Positions 17,445 through 26,694 are shown, counted from the first letter of the stretch. The stretch: DNA of 64,000 nucleotides from Marinobacter sp. F3R08 (GCF_018860425.1 NZ_JAHKPI010000025.1:590524-654523); one strand, 5' to 3'. Made by a program: numbers and translations. Notes: generated by a model not told the origin, from the sequence alone.

Positions 17445-18397
17445 TGCCTGTTCCTCCTCCGTTCATCCATCTCGCGTGTTTCTTCCTGAATGTGCCGGGG
17501 AATAGGATTCAGTTCCCAGATGATTCCCAGCTTTGACATCAGCCAGAGGCCATACCACGTCATATCGATTTCATACCATCGGAACCCCTGGCGCACGGAT
17601 TGGGGCCAGCGATGGTGGTTGTTGTGCCATCCCTCACCAAGGGTAAGCAGAGCCAGCCAGAAATTGTTACGGCTGTCGTCTGAGGTTTCGAACCTGCGTC
17701 TGCCCCAGACATGGGACAGGGAGTTGATTGATACCGTGGCGTGGAACAGCACAACAGTCGAGATAAAGAATCCCCATATCAGCAACTGCATGCCGTTGGT
17801 TCCCAGGCCTGGTGCCCAGTTCGCCAGAATCTCTCCGAGGCTGTAGATGCCAACGGCGGCCAGTGCAGGCACCAGAGAGTCGAAGCGATTGATCAGTTTG
17901 AGTTCGGGGAATTTCAGCCAGTCCCTGACCCGCCGTTCATCGGTCGCGAAGCCTGCCTCACAGGTAAACCAGCCCATATGAGACCACCAGAATCCGCCCT
18001 GATGTGGCGAGTGAAGGTCAAGTTCCTGATCGGAGTGCTGATGATGGTGTCGGTGATGTGCAGCCCACCAAAGCGGCCCGCGTTGCGCGGCACTGGCACC
18101 CAGAACGGCGAACACGAATTGGGCAGGCCGGCTGGTCTTGAACGTCTTGTGGGCAAAATACCGATGATAGAATCCAGTAATCGCAAACATGCGAATCAGG
18201 AAGAAGGCCAGTGCGAACCCGATCGCAAATGCACTTACTCCGGTATAGAAGGCCAGTAAACAGGCCAGATGAAGCGCTATGAACGGAATAACCCGCGAAA
18301 TGTTGAATGATCTTGAGGTGGTGTCTATGTGATCCGAACCCGCCTCGGAATCGAACCATCTCCGAATGTTTGTAAGCAAATGCTGCCTTCGGGTCAT
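17441..18397 (-). CDS. Membrane fatty-acid (acyl-CoA) desaturase
   Basis: A 318-residue di-iron desaturase with three histidine boxes: HRYFAH, HRHHHQH and HNNHH. Four hydrophobic segments flank them. It is the first gene of the eight-gene operon and would supply or modify a double bond in acyl chains. I chose the ATG at 18397; an ATG at 18460 would add 21 residues that do not look conserved, and neither has a strong ribosome site. The 116-bp gap to the divergent flavoprotein gene holds the operon promoter. I saw no ChrR/RpoE-type TGATCC element there. Confidence 0.9.
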   Translation of the reverse strand: MTRRQHLLTNIRRWFDSEAGSDHIDTTSRSFNISRVIPFIALHLACLLAFYTGVSAFAIGFALAFFLIRMFAITGFYHRYFAHKTFKTSRPAQFVFAVLGASAAQRGPLWWAAHHRHHHQHSDQELDLHSPHQGGFWWSHMGWFTCEAGFATDERRVRDWLKFPELKLINRFDSLVPALAAVGIYSLGEILANWAPGLGTNGMQLLIWGFFISTVVLFHATVSINSLSHVWGRRRFETSDDSRNNFWLALLTLGEGWHNNHHRWPQSVRQGFRWYEIDMTWYGLWLMSKLGIIWELNPIPRHIQEETREMDERRRNRQ

Positions 18398-18513
18398 ACC
18401 CAGGGTGCCTTTTCTCTCAATGGAAGCTTGGTTGAACGGACAACACGGTGGCTGAGCCATCCATCACAGGACGTTGTACGATCTCATTACCGAAATTGGA
18501 TGCACGCTAACCC

Positions 18514-19542
18514 ATGTTTAATAAGACCTTTGATACACCTGTTATACGCAGTATTGCCATTGTTGGTTCAGGCCTTTCAGGACTGACTGCGGCCATACAA
18601 CTGAAGGAACTTGGCCATGACGTTACCGTGTTTGAAAAAAGCCGGGGCCCCGGGGGCAGGCTGGCATCAAAGCGTGTAAGCGATGGGTCAGTCGATGTGG
18701 GCGCCCAATACTTCACCTCCAGAAATCCGCAGTTTCTGCCTTTTCTTCGCCAATTCGGCGGTGACAGTATCTTTGCACCATGGCACGGGCGATTTGGCTT
18801 CCAGACCAGTACCGGGCAGTGGGAGGCATTTCCTCAGGAAAACCGATTCGTGGGCACGCCGCGAATGACGGCCATCACCCGGGCGCTGTCTGCTCATACC
18901 CACGTCGTTACCGAAACCCGGGTTGGCTCATTGGTTCGTAATGACCAGTCCTGGACTGTTTACGATACGGCTGGCAATCCTCTCGGAGACTTCGATCAGA
19001 TTATTATCACCACGCCGCCGGCTCAGGCGAGAGATTTGCTGGCGGATAGTGGCCTTGATCGGCTGGCTTCATATCTTGATGATCCGGTCAGCAGAGTCTT
19101 GCCTTGCTGGGCTGTTGCAGCTCACTTTCCGGTTTCACCCTGGCTACATCATGAGGGCATGCGCTGCCAGCATCCGGCCCTGTTCTGGGTAGCGAATAAT
19201 TCCAGCAAGCCCGATCGGCCAGATGATGGGCAGTGGTGGGTTTTGCACGCCGGTCCGTCCTGGACGGAGGAGCATGTGGACACGCCCGCAGAAGAGGTTG
19301 CGAACAGACTGCTTGAAGCCTTCCGGCAACTGACAGGGTTTCAAGTCGGTCCGGATGACATTGTCACGCATCGCTGGCTCTATGCCCGCTCGGAAGGCGG
19401 CGAACAGCCTGGTCACCTGTGGTTCCCGGATTGTGGGCTGGGGTTTGCAGGCGACTGGCTCAGCGGGGGACGGGTTGAGGGCGCGTTCGACAGCGCCAGC
19501 GGTCTGGTTGCCGAACTGACTGCCAGTGCTGTCACTCGGTGA
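18514..19542 (+). CDS. Renalase-like FAD/NAD(P)-dependent oxidoreductase
   Basis: A 342-residue flavoprotein. The dinucleotide-binding motif VGSGLSGLTAAIQLKELGHDVTVFEKS is followed by GPGGRLASKR and DVGAQYFT, the pattern of renalase-type amine oxidases. The C terminus has the second FAD contact GLGFAGDWLSGGRVEGAFDSA. Bacterial renalases oxidise isomeric dihydronicotinamides formed by error. It is divergent from the lipid-modification operon and may share its control. It overlaps the convergent HD gene by 11 bp. Confidence 0.87.
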   Translation: MFNKTFDTPVIRSIAIVGSGLSGLTAAIQLKELGHDVTVFEKSRGPGGRLASKRVSDGSVDVGAQYFTSRNPQFLPFLRQFGGDSIFAPWHGRFGFQTSTGQWEAFPQENRFVGTPRMTAITRALSAHTHVVTETRVGSLVRNDQSWTVYDTAGNPLGDFDQIIITTPPAQARDLLADSGLDRLASYLDDPVSRVLPCWAVAAHFPVSPWLHHEGMRCQHPALFWVANNSSKPDRPDDGQWWVLHAGPSWTEEHVDTPAEEVANRLLEAFRQLTGFQVGPDDIVTHRWLYARSEGGEQPGHLWFPDCGLGFAGDWLSGGRVEGAFDSASGLVAELTASAVTR

Positions 19543-21016
19543 GCAGATTCTGTTTTCCCGTGGTTACGTCCGGGCGCGTGTAAAAATGGGTGATGGTACC
19601 GTCACTGAATTTGCTGAAGAAGGCGCTGACATCGCTGATCTTTTCCAGAGAGCGCGCGCGATGAATGGGCTCTCGCACGAGAACCTTGATACCGTTGAAA
19701 TTGTCCTGGATGTTGGAGAATCGTGCACGCATTGAGCAGGTAACCACTTGCGCCGGGTTGAGCGCGAGTTCCTTTGCCAGCCATGAACTATGGCTCTCGA
19801 TGCCAGCGGCCGAAAGATCTTCCTGGGTGTCCAGGTGGTTCAGCTTTACGCGGTTTACAATACAGAAGGAGAAACTCTTCGGATGTTTGCGAGCCACTTT
19901 CCGAAACGCCTCCCAGAAAAAGTTGTCGGTGAGTTCCGCAAAGTAGCTCATATCGCTCAAACACGTATCGACCCAGTCGAAATTCTCCGGATCATCCAGG
20001 ACCTCATTGATGGCCTCTCTCAGTAACCAGTCAAAACCAAGGGCTGTTTTGTGAGCATACACTTTTCGGTACATCTGGTGACGGCTATAAACGAAGTCTT
20101 CCAGAGCGCCAAGCCCTTTCTGGGTGATGGCAAGCCCGAGCCAGGGTTCAGAGACATCCCAGCCAAAGCGCAGGTTGCTGAGGAGGTGGTCCAGGTTGAA
20201 TCCGCCGATGGTGACCGATGAGTGAAAGCCGTCTCGCAGCATATAATCGGCCCGGTCAGCATCTATCTCTCCGGACACAATCGACGACAGCAGGTCCATC
20301 ACGAGGCCCGGAATATTGTCGCTCAAGGGCGAGCCGGCGGCAGCGTCTTCACCCGCGATAAAGGCCCAGAAGGTTCGTGCATGGCGGCAAAACGTGTCGC
20401 TGGGCTTTACCTCTGTGGTTTCCATGATGCCAATAACGTCCCGGGGATGAAGGCCGGCGCTGTCCAGGTCCACCGCCATCAGTACGTCGTGGGCAACACG
20501 TACCGAATAATGTTCATGCTCGAGTTCTTCGGGGTCTTCCGGATGATACGTGGAGTAGTCCACGCCTCGCCAGAGATCCCTGAATCGGCCCGGCCGGGAC
20601 ATCAGTTCCCGGATGCGACGGGCCTGGGTGAACTGATGGGAAAAGCTGGAATGTCCGCTGTCATGCAGAAGACACCCCAACCGGATGGTTTTCGCCAGAT
20701 AGTCGATGGCATCCAGCTGGCTCAGGCTCAGATCTGTCTGTTCACTGAGTTGACGTTCCCTCAGATAGGCGTCGATCATCGATCGGAACATCCGGGTGCC
20801 TACGTGCATCACGCCAATACTGTGCAGAAACCGGGAGTGGGTCGCTCCAGGAAACACCAGGCTCAGGATGTCGTTCTGGCAAATATTTCTCAGGCGCTGG
20901 AACAGCGGGTGGTCGATCACCTGAATCTCGTGCCGGTATAGCGGAATACCCCCGTGAACCGGATCCATTATCAGCTTGTCATAGGCTCCGAGAAGGTCAT
21001 TAACGGCACGTCGCAT
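19532..21016 (-). CDS. HD-domain phosphohydrolase (dNTPase-like)
   Basis: A 494-residue member of the HD superfamily related to SAMHD1 and dGTPase-like proteins. Metal ligands appear as THSRFLHSIGV, CLLHDSGHSSFSH and, later, EIDADRADYMLRDGFHS. The N terminus (YDKLIMDPVHGGIPL) is typical of the COG1078 group. It probably hydrolyses nucleotides, although substrates differ within the family. It is monocistronic and convergent with the renalase-like gene. Confidence 0.88.
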   Translation of the reverse strand: MRRAVNDLLGAYDKLIMDPVHGGIPLYRHEIQVIDHPLFQRLRNICQNDILSLVFPGATHSRFLHSIGVMHVGTRMFRSMIDAYLRERQLSEQTDLSLSQLDAIDYLAKTIRLGCLLHDSGHSSFSHQFTQARRIRELMSRPGRFRDLWRGVDYSTYHPEDPEELEHEHYSVRVAHDVLMAVDLDSAGLHPRDVIGIMETTEVKPSDTFCRHARTFWAFIAGEDAAAGSPLSDNIPGLVMDLLSSIVSGEIDADRADYMLRDGFHSSVTIGGFNLDHLLSNLRFGWDVSEPWLGLAITQKGLGALEDFVYSRHQMYRKVYAHKTALGFDWLLREAINEVLDDPENFDWVDTCLSDMSYFAELTDNFFWEAFRKVARKHPKSFSFCIVNRVKLNHLDTQEDLSAAGIESHSSWLAKELALNPAQVVTCSMRARFSNIQDNFNGIKVLVREPIHRARSLEKISDVSAFFSKFSDGTITHFYTRPDVTTGKQNLLTE

Positions 21017-21130
21017 CAGATGGAATCTCCCAAATTCGTAAAACTGGCCTTGTTATATCACAGGGTCGTGCCAGAATAGGCTTATTCAAGCCAATTTATC
21101 GTTTATCGCTGGTAGTTTAGGGCAGTTGCC

Positions 21131-22339
21131 ATGACCTCGCGCACCGAGCGCATACTTATAATCGACGCCGATGAAAAGGCCCGTACGGATCTCGCCCGTT
21201 ACCTTGAAGCGAGGGGGTTCTACGTGACCGGCTATCCGGATCTTGCGGGTGCAAAGGCACTGTTCGACGATAACACCCCTGACGTTATCTTTGCAGATCT
21301 GCGTCCCTCCGCCATTAGAGACCTTGCCAATCGGCTGGAGGAAGTAGAAACCTTCACGCCCATCGTGGCCTGCTCTTCCGGAGTGTCCAGTGCCGATGTT
21401 GTCAGTGCTTTGCGGGCAGGGGCGGCGGATTTTGTCCTCAAACCATGCAACGACGACAAAGGCGCGTTGGATGATGTCATCGGAAAACTGTTTGACCGGG
21501 TTCGGGTCCACCGCCTGAACCAGCTGTACCGGCAGGAACTGGAAGAAGCGAACAGGGATCTCCGGGACGGGATCGCAGAGCTGCGCGCTGATCAACGGGC
21601 CGGCCGAAAAGTTCAGTTAAGGATGTTGCCTGAACACGAGCAGGTCATGAGTGGCCTTCAGGTGGATCATATGATCAAACCATCGCTCTATCTGAGCGGT
21701 GATTTCCTGGATTATTTTCGCATTTCCGACGACAAGGTTCTGGTCTATATCGCCGACGTGTCAGGTCACGGGGCCAGTTCTGCCTTTGTGACCGTGTTGC
21801 TTAAAAACCTCACCAATCGCCTGCAGCGCAACCTTCGGCGGGGATCCAGCGAAGACATTCTATACCCTGAGCGTTTCCTGGAGCGGATCAATTCAGAGTT
21901 GCTCGATACGGGCCTTGGGAAGCATGTAACCGTCTTCGTTGGCATTATTTCCCTGAGTGAGCGTAAACTCCGTTACGCGGTGGGCGCACACTTCCCGATG
22001 CCCATTCTGTCTTTCGAAGGAGGAGAAACGGCTTTTCTGGAAGGCAACGGTTTACCGGTAGGTCTGTTTGAGGCCCCCGAGTGGGAAGTTTACGAGGTGT
22101 TCCTCAATAAACCTTTCCATCTGATCCTGTTTTCGGATGGCATCCTGGAGGTGATTCGGGAAAAGGGTCTGGATGAAAAGGAGCGGACACTACTTGAACT
22201 CGTATCAGGAGGTAGTCACACTATCGCCTCATTTAACGAGGCTCTGAATCTCGATGAGATTTCAGAGCTGCCGGACGATATCGCTGTTGTGTCGGTAACT
22301 GATACCCTGATTGGGTCAGACAACACTTCGTCGAAATAG
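21131..22339 (+). CDS. Response regulator with PP2C/SpoIIE phosphatase domain (RssB-like)
   Basis: A 402-residue two-domain protein. Residues 1-125 form a receiver: acidic pocket near Asp12 and Asp14, phosphoacceptor Asp56 in VIFADLRP, and Lys in FVLKPC. A helical linker (residues 125-165) leads to a SpoIIE-type PP2C phosphatase with LSGDFLDYF, YIADVSGHGASSAFV and LPDDIAVV metal-binding motifs. It is followed after 14 bp by a STAS protein. In Pseudomonas the same pair is RssB plus an anti-sigma antagonist. It likely dephosphorylates the STAS partner in response to phosphorelay input. No kinase is adjacent. Confidence 0.9.
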   Translation: MTSRTERILIIDADEKARTDLARYLEARGFYVTGYPDLAGAKALFDDNTPDVIFADLRPSAIRDLANRLEEVETFTPIVACSSGVSSADVVSALRAGAADFVLKPCNDDKGALDDVIGKLFDRVRVHRLNQLYRQELEEANRDLRDGIAELRADQRAGRKVQLRMLPEHEQVMSGLQVDHMIKPSLYLSGDFLDYFRISDDKVLVYIADVSGHGASSAFVTVLLKNLTNRLQRNLRRGSSEDILYPERFLERINSELLDTGLGKHVTVFVGIISLSERKLRYAVGAHFPMPILSFEGGETAFLEGNGLPVGLFEAPEWEVYEVFLNKPFHLILFSDGILEVIREKGLDEKERTLLELVSGGSHTIASFNEALNLDEISELPDDIAVVSVTDTLIGSDNTSSK

Positions 22340-22353
22340 TGGCAGTGTGAAAC

Positions 22354-22845
22354 ATGGCTGGTTACAAGATCCTGCAAGCTGAGAAACAGGGCATTTATGT
22401 CCTCAAGTTTATTGGGGAAATCCGGCTGAACCTGTGTTCGACGCTGGACAATCTGGTTGAGTCCATTACCCAGGACCCCGAGTTTAAAACGGTGGTGATT
22501 GATCTCACCGAAACCGAGATTATTGACAGTACCACGCTCGGGCTTTTGGCAAAGATTGCCATGGCAGCCCAGAAACAGAGCCATTTCCTGCCTACACTGA
22601 TTTCGACCAATCCTGATATTACCCGCATTATCACTTCCATGGGGTTCGACAAGATCTTCATCATTGTTCGAGAACCCGCGTCCCGTATTGAAGAACTTGA
22701 AGAAATCCCGGTGCTCAGGGCCAGTGAGCAGCAGGTTCGGGACAAGGTTCTCGATGCCCACAGGGTGCTAATGGGCCTGAACAAGAGGAACAGGGAAGAG
22801 TTCAAGAATCTGGTACGTGCCCTGGAATGTGAGGAACCCGGTTAA
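22354..22845 (+). CDS. STAS-domain anti-sigma factor antagonist
   Basis: A 163-residue protein with an N-terminal STAS domain (residues 1-105). The usual phosphorylatable serine/threonine region is DLTETEIIDSTTLGLLAKIA, where Ser or Thr after ID is the candidate site. A charged helical tail of about 50 residues follows, longer than in simple antagonists. It is cotranscribed with the PP2C-type regulator and is its probable substrate. The anti-sigma partner is not in the window. Confidence 0.88.
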   Translation: MAGYKILQAEKQGIYVLKFIGEIRLNLCSTLDNLVESITQDPEFKTVVIDLTETEIIDSTTLGLLAKIAMAAQKQSHFLPTLISTNPDITRIITSMGFDKIFIIVREPASRIEELEEIPVLRASEQQVRDKVLDAHRVLMGLNKRNREEFKNLVRALECEEPG

Positions 22846-22908
22846 CACCTAAAGTCTGCTACGCAAGGCGAATCCGGATTCACACCCGATCTTAGAAATG
22901 GAAGAACT

Positions 22909-23976
22909 ATGTCTGAACGAACGATGCCTCGGGATGATGAGGCAAACGGACCAATGCACGATGTCGCGGTTCTTGGCGGGGGTAGTTTTGGCACCGCCAT
23001 GGCCAAGGTTCTTGGCGAAAACGGCCATCGCGTTCATTTCTGGATGCGCGGCGAAGCCCAGGCGGAAGAAATTCGCGCCACCCGGATCAACAGCCGTTAC
23101 ATGCCGGATGTCGAACTGATCGGAGACATTCAGCCGACCACCGATCTTGCCGACGCTGTTGCAAAGGCGGAAATCGTTTTTGTTGCGATCCCCAGCAAGG
23201 CATTTCGGGCCGTTATCCATGAAAATAGCGACAAGTTTCGTGATGGACAGATCGTTATCAGTCTGACCAAAGGCATTGAAGCGCACGGCTTCAAACTGAT
23301 GAGCGAAATCCTCCAGGAGGAGATTCCCCGTTGTCGAATCGGTGTGCTGAGTGGCCCCAACCTTGCGGGTGAAATTGCAAACCGCGACCTGACAGCCACC
23401 GTGATTGCCGCAAAAGATCCTGAGGTGCGCCGCACGGTTCAGGATCTTCTGGGGTGCGAGTATTTTCGTGTTTATGCCAATGTGGATATTTACGGTGTGG
23501 AACTGGCCGGTGCGCTGAAAAATATCTATGCCATTGTTGCCGGTCTGTCGTCTGCTCTGGAGATGGGGGAGAACGCCAAGGCCATGCTGATAACCCGGGG
23601 TCTTGCCGAGATGAGCCGTTTCGCGGTCAGTCTCGGTGCCAATCCCATGACGTTTATGGGGCTGGCAGGGGTTGGTGACCTGATCGTAACCTGTACGTCT
23701 CCCAAGAGCCGGAACTACCGCGTTGGCTTTGCCGTTGGGCAGGGACAGAAGCTGGACGATGCCGTGGCTGAGCTGGGGCAGGTGGCCGAAGGCATCTATA
23801 CCTTGAAACTGGTCAAGGAAAAAGCAGAGGCTGTCGGTATCTACATGCCGCTCGTACGGGGGCTATATGAAATATTGTATGGCACGGCGTCGATTAAAGC
23901 GGTCATCAATAGCCTGATGATGTCGGTCCAGAATTCTGATGTTGAGTTTATTTTGCCGCGGACGATCAGCCAGTAA
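22909..23976 (+). CDS. gpsA: Glycerol-3-phosphate dehydrogenase [NAD(P)+]
   Basis: A 355-residue GpsA, reducing dihydroxyacetone phosphate to sn-glycerol-3-phosphate for phospholipid synthesis. It has the nucleotide-binding GGGSFGTAMAKVL, the VFVAIPSKAFR block, the catalytic lysine region ELAGALKNIYAIVAG, and LAGVGDLIVTCTS. Fifteen residues precede the usual family start (MHDVAVLGGG), so a start at Met16 is possible. sixA follows after 24 bp. Confidence 0.95.
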   Translation: MSERTMPRDDEANGPMHDVAVLGGGSFGTAMAKVLGENGHRVHFWMRGEAQAEEIRATRINSRYMPDVELIGDIQPTTDLADAVAKAEIVFVAIPSKAFRAVIHENSDKFRDGQIVISLTKGIEAHGFKLMSEILQEEIPRCRIGVLSGPNLAGEIANRDLTATVIAAKDPEVRRTVQDLLGCEYFRVYANVDIYGVELAGALKNIYAIVAGLSSALEMGENAKAMLITRGLAEMSRFAVSLGANPMTFMGLAGVGDLIVTCTSPKSRNYRVGFAVGQGQKLDDAVAELGQVAEGIYTLKLVKEKAEAVGIYMPLVRGLYEILYGTASIKAVINSLMMSVQNSDVEFILPRTISQ

Positions 23977-24000
23977 AGGTCCAGGAAACGGAGGGTGCTC

Positions 24001-24450
24001 TTGCAACTGCTTATTATGCGTCACGGAGAAGCTGGTTGGCACTCGCTGGATCGGGAGCGAGAACTCACCGAATATGGCCGGTTGGGTGTCGCTGAAGTTG
24101 CAGCCCGTATCGCGGAGTCGCCCTGGCGCCCAAAGCTGATCTGGAGTAGCCCTTACGTCCGTGCCCGGCAGACGGCGGCCATCGTTTCCGAGATTCTCAA
24201 CTGTCCGATTGAGGAAAAACGGTTCATTACCCCTGACGATGACCCGGGGGAATGTCTTGACGCGCTGATCGAGCATCAGGAATCGCCATTGATGATCGTG
24301 TCCCACATGCCGTTGGTAGGGGCTCTGGCCACTCTGATGGTGGATGCTCATCGGCGGGGAATCCCGTTTATGACATCTCAGGCCGTGTTGCTGGACATGC
24401 CTGTGGTCGGTCCCGGCTGCGCTGACCTGAAAGCACAGTTTCTGCCCTGA
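24001..24450 (+). CDS. sixA: Phosphohistidine phosphatase SixA
   Basis: A 149-residue histidine phosphatase-fold protein. It has the RHG motif at the N terminus (LLIMRHGEAGW), the second arginine in WSSPYVRARQTA, and the second catalytic histidine in IVSHMPLVG. SixA removes phosphate from histidine phosphotransfer domains or phosphocarriers. I chose the TTG at 24001 because GGAGGG lies 4 bp upstream; the GTG at 23995 overlaps that ribosome site. It probably shares a transcript with gpsA. Confidence 0.9.
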   Translation: MQLLIMRHGEAGWHSLDRERELTEYGRLGVAEVAARIAESPWRPKLIWSSPYVRARQTAAIVSEILNCPIEEKRFITPDDDPGECLDALIEHQESPLMIVSHMPLVGALATLMVDAHRRGIPFMTSQAVLLDMPVVGPGCADLKAQFLP

Positions 24451-24496
24451 TCCTTCGTCCCCCGACTTCTGAAATCCTGACTATTCGAGCCTGACT

Positions 24497-25393
24497 ATGT
24501 ACAGCTTCCCGATAGACTACGTAGAACCCGTTTTTCGGCCACCCAGTGAAGCAAAGTCGCTGATTCTGCCGGTTACCAATGGCTGTTCCTGGAATAAATG
24601 CACATTCTGCGAGATGTACACCCAGCCCCAGAAGAAATTCCGGGCCCGCAAGCCTGACGACGTGCTTCGTGATATCGAAAAAGCAGCCCAAAGCCTGGGT
24701 AGTGTGCGTCGGGTTTTCCTTGCGGATGGCGATGCCATGGTGCTGCCTACCCGCAGACTTCTGGAAATTCTCGGACAGTTACGGGAGGCTTTTCCGGATC
24801 TTCAGCGGGTATCCAGCTACTGCCTGCCCCGGAATCTTGCGAAAAAAACGGTGGAAGAACTTGCCCAGCTCAAGGAAGCAGGCCTGCAGATTCTGTATGT
24901 AGGTATGGAATCGGGTGACGATGAAATCCTCCGCCGGGTGAATAAGGGTGAATCCTGGGAATCCACCCGTTCGGCTCTGCTGAAGATCCGTGAAGCGGGC
25001 CTGACCAGTTCGGTGATGGTGCTTAACGGGCTTGGAGGTGAAAGCCTTTCACGCCAGCATGCGATCAATACCGCCACGTTGTGCAATGAAACCCAGCCGG
25101 ATTATCTGTCGACCCTCGTAGTCAGCTTCCCCCAAGGTGAGGAACGTTTCCGTGAAGGCTTTGGTCATGATTTTGTCCAGCTTTCCCAGCAGGGGCTTTT
25201 TGAAGAGATTCGTCTCTTTCTGGAGCATCTTGAGCTCGACAGAACCATCTTTCGCAGTGACCACGCCTCCAACTACCTGGTGCTCAAAGGTACATTGGGC
25301 CGCGACAAGCAGAAAATGCTGGACCAGGTAAATCTGGCCATAAGCAATCCTGGCGCGGCGCCGCTTCGTGCGGAATGGATGCGTGGATTGTAA
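24497..25393 (+). CDS. Radical SAM protein
   Basis: A 298-residue radical SAM enzyme of the Elp3/B12-binding-like group without a cobalamin domain. The cluster motif is GCSWNKCTFCEMY, with spacing CX4CX2C instead of the canonical CX3CX2C; this spacing recurs in its own family. Supporting strands include FLADGDAMVLP and YVGMESGDDEILRRVNKG. The substrate is unknown. It is followed by a DUF1285 gene after 24 bp. Confidence 0.85.
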   Translation: MYSFPIDYVEPVFRPPSEAKSLILPVTNGCSWNKCTFCEMYTQPQKKFRARKPDDVLRDIEKAAQSLGSVRRVFLADGDAMVLPTRRLLEILGQLREAFPDLQRVSSYCLPRNLAKKTVEELAQLKEAGLQILYVGMESGDDEILRRVNKGESWESTRSALLKIREAGLTSSVMVLNGLGGESLSRQHAINTATLCNETQPDYLSTLVVSFPQGEERFREGFGHDFVQLSQQGLFEEIRLFLEHLELDRTIFRSDHASNYLVLKGTLGRDKQKMLDQVNLAISNPGAAPLRAEWMRGL

Positions 25394-25417
25394 TTTCCTG
25401 AAGCTGGAGCCACCGTT

Positions 25418-25984
25418 ATGAGCATGAAGCCCGAAAATCTCGCACAGCAGGTGGACGAAACCGTGAAAAATTCCGGAAACCCGCCACTCGACCAGTGGAA
25501 TCCGGCATTGTCGGGCGATATGGATCTTCGCATCAGCCGGGACGGCCAGTGGATTTTCAAGGGCGAACCTCTGGCTCGGGAAGCCATTGTGCGCCTTTTT
25601 TCTACCATTCTTCGACGGGAACAGGATGGCGAATATTACCTGGTTACGCCGGCTGAAAAGTGGCGCATAAAGGTCGAGGATGCGCCGCTGCTGGCCCACT
25701 CCCTTCAGGTAGTGGGTGAGGGCGATCGGCAGGTTATTTCACTGACAACAAATATGGGCGAGACCCTGGAGATTGGACAGCATCATTCTCTGGAAGTTGG
25801 TGTCTATCCGGACTCCGACGAACCTCGACCGATTGTGACGGTTCGTCATGGCATCGAAGCGCGAGTGGTTACTGCCGCCTATTACGAGTTGGCTGAGCAT
25901 GTGGTTGAGCGAAATGAAGATGGCCAGCCGGTTCTGGGGGTGTTCAGTCACGGAATTTTCTACAAAATCGGGCAGGGTGGTTGA
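25418..25984 (+). CDS. DUF1285 family protein
   Basis: A 188-residue soluble protein of the DUF1285 family. It contains DMDLRISRDGQWIFKGEPLAR and LTTNMGETLEIG in a predicted two-domain beta-rich fold. The function is unknown. The ATG at 25418 has a CTGGAGCC ribosome site. It probably forms a unit with the upstream radical SAM gene. Confidence 0.85.
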   Translation: MSMKPENLAQQVDETVKNSGNPPLDQWNPALSGDMDLRISRDGQWIFKGEPLAREAIVRLFSTILRREQDGEYYLVTPAEKWRIKVEDAPLLAHSLQVVGEGDRQVISLTTNMGETLEIGQHHSLEVGVYPDSDEPRPIVTVRHGIEARVVTAAYYELAEHVVERNEDGQPVLGVFSHGIFYKIGQGG

Positions 25985-26183
25985 AAACCCCTACCGCGGC
26001 CCCAGAATTGACGGTAGAAAACGCAAGCGCCCAATTGTTAGACTGTGTTTTCATACTTGTTATGAGCCTGGCTCTCTAACGAGGCCCGGTGGTCGTTAGT
26101 CCCTCTGTGCAGTCTGGCTGTTCATGACTACTTTCGATTGCCTAAATCAATTAAACAGTCATTGCGACACGCAAGGAGATCAC

Positions 26184-26645
26184 ATGGCCCAACCTCGTGT
26201 TGTTACCATCCATTACACGCTCACCAACGATCAGGGAGAGCAGCTTGACTCCTCCCGTGTAGAAGGTCGTGAGCCACTGTCTTACGTGGAAGGTGCACAG
26301 AACATTATCGGTGGACTGGAAAGTGCGCTGAACGAAAAAAATGCAGGCGATCAGGTTAAGGTTTCTGTAGAACCTTCTGAAGGCTACGGTGAAGTTAACG
26401 AAGAGCTGGTTCAGCCGGTTCCGCGTTCTGCATTTGAAGGCGTTGACACCATCGAGCCGGGCATGCAGTTCCAGGCTCAGACCCCGGGCGGCCCTCAGGT
26501 TGTTCGCGTGGTTGAGGTTGGCGATGAGACCGTCACTATCGACGCGAACCATCCGCTTGCCGGACAGACACTGCACTTCGACGTAGAAGTGGTAGAAGCT
26601 CGTGAAGCGACCGACGAAGAGCAAGAGCACGGCCACGCTCACTAA
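26184..26645 (+). CDS. FKBP-type peptidyl-prolyl isomerase, SlyD-like
   Basis: A 153-residue FKBP with an inserted IF domain, as in SlyD. The N-terminal half has VVTIHYTLTNDQGEQLDSS and the flap LSYVEGAQNIIGGLESAL. The C terminus has the conserved ANHPLAGQTLHFDVEVVEVR-like block (ANHPLAGQTLHFDVEV). The tail EEQEHGHAH is short, lacking the long metal-binding Cys/His tail of E. coli SlyD. It acts as a chaperone and proline isomerase. A strong AAGGAG site precedes the ATG at 26184, and a clear terminator follows. Confidence 0.9.
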   Translation: MAQPRVVTIHYTLTNDQGEQLDSSRVEGREPLSYVEGAQNIIGGLESALNEKNAGDQVKVSVEPSEGYGEVNEELVQPVPRSAFEGVDTIEPGMQFQAQTPGGPQVVRVVEVGDETVTIDANHPLAGQTLHFDVEVVEAREATDEEQEHGHAH

Positions 26646-26665
26646 GCTTTTCTGATGTGGTGTTA

Positions 26666-26694
26666 AAAACGGCTCCTTCGGGAGCCGTTTTTTT
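26666..26694. terminator. Terminator after the SlyD-like gene
   Basis: AAAACGGCTCC pairs with GGAGCCGTTTT around a TTCG tetraloop, with a T-run of seven. It is usable from both strands. Confidence 0.92.

Noticed and set aside
24530..24620. A broken radical SAM motif, since the cysteines are spaced CX4CX2C.
   Set aside because: I recall the same spacing in its family, so it is a known variant and not damage.
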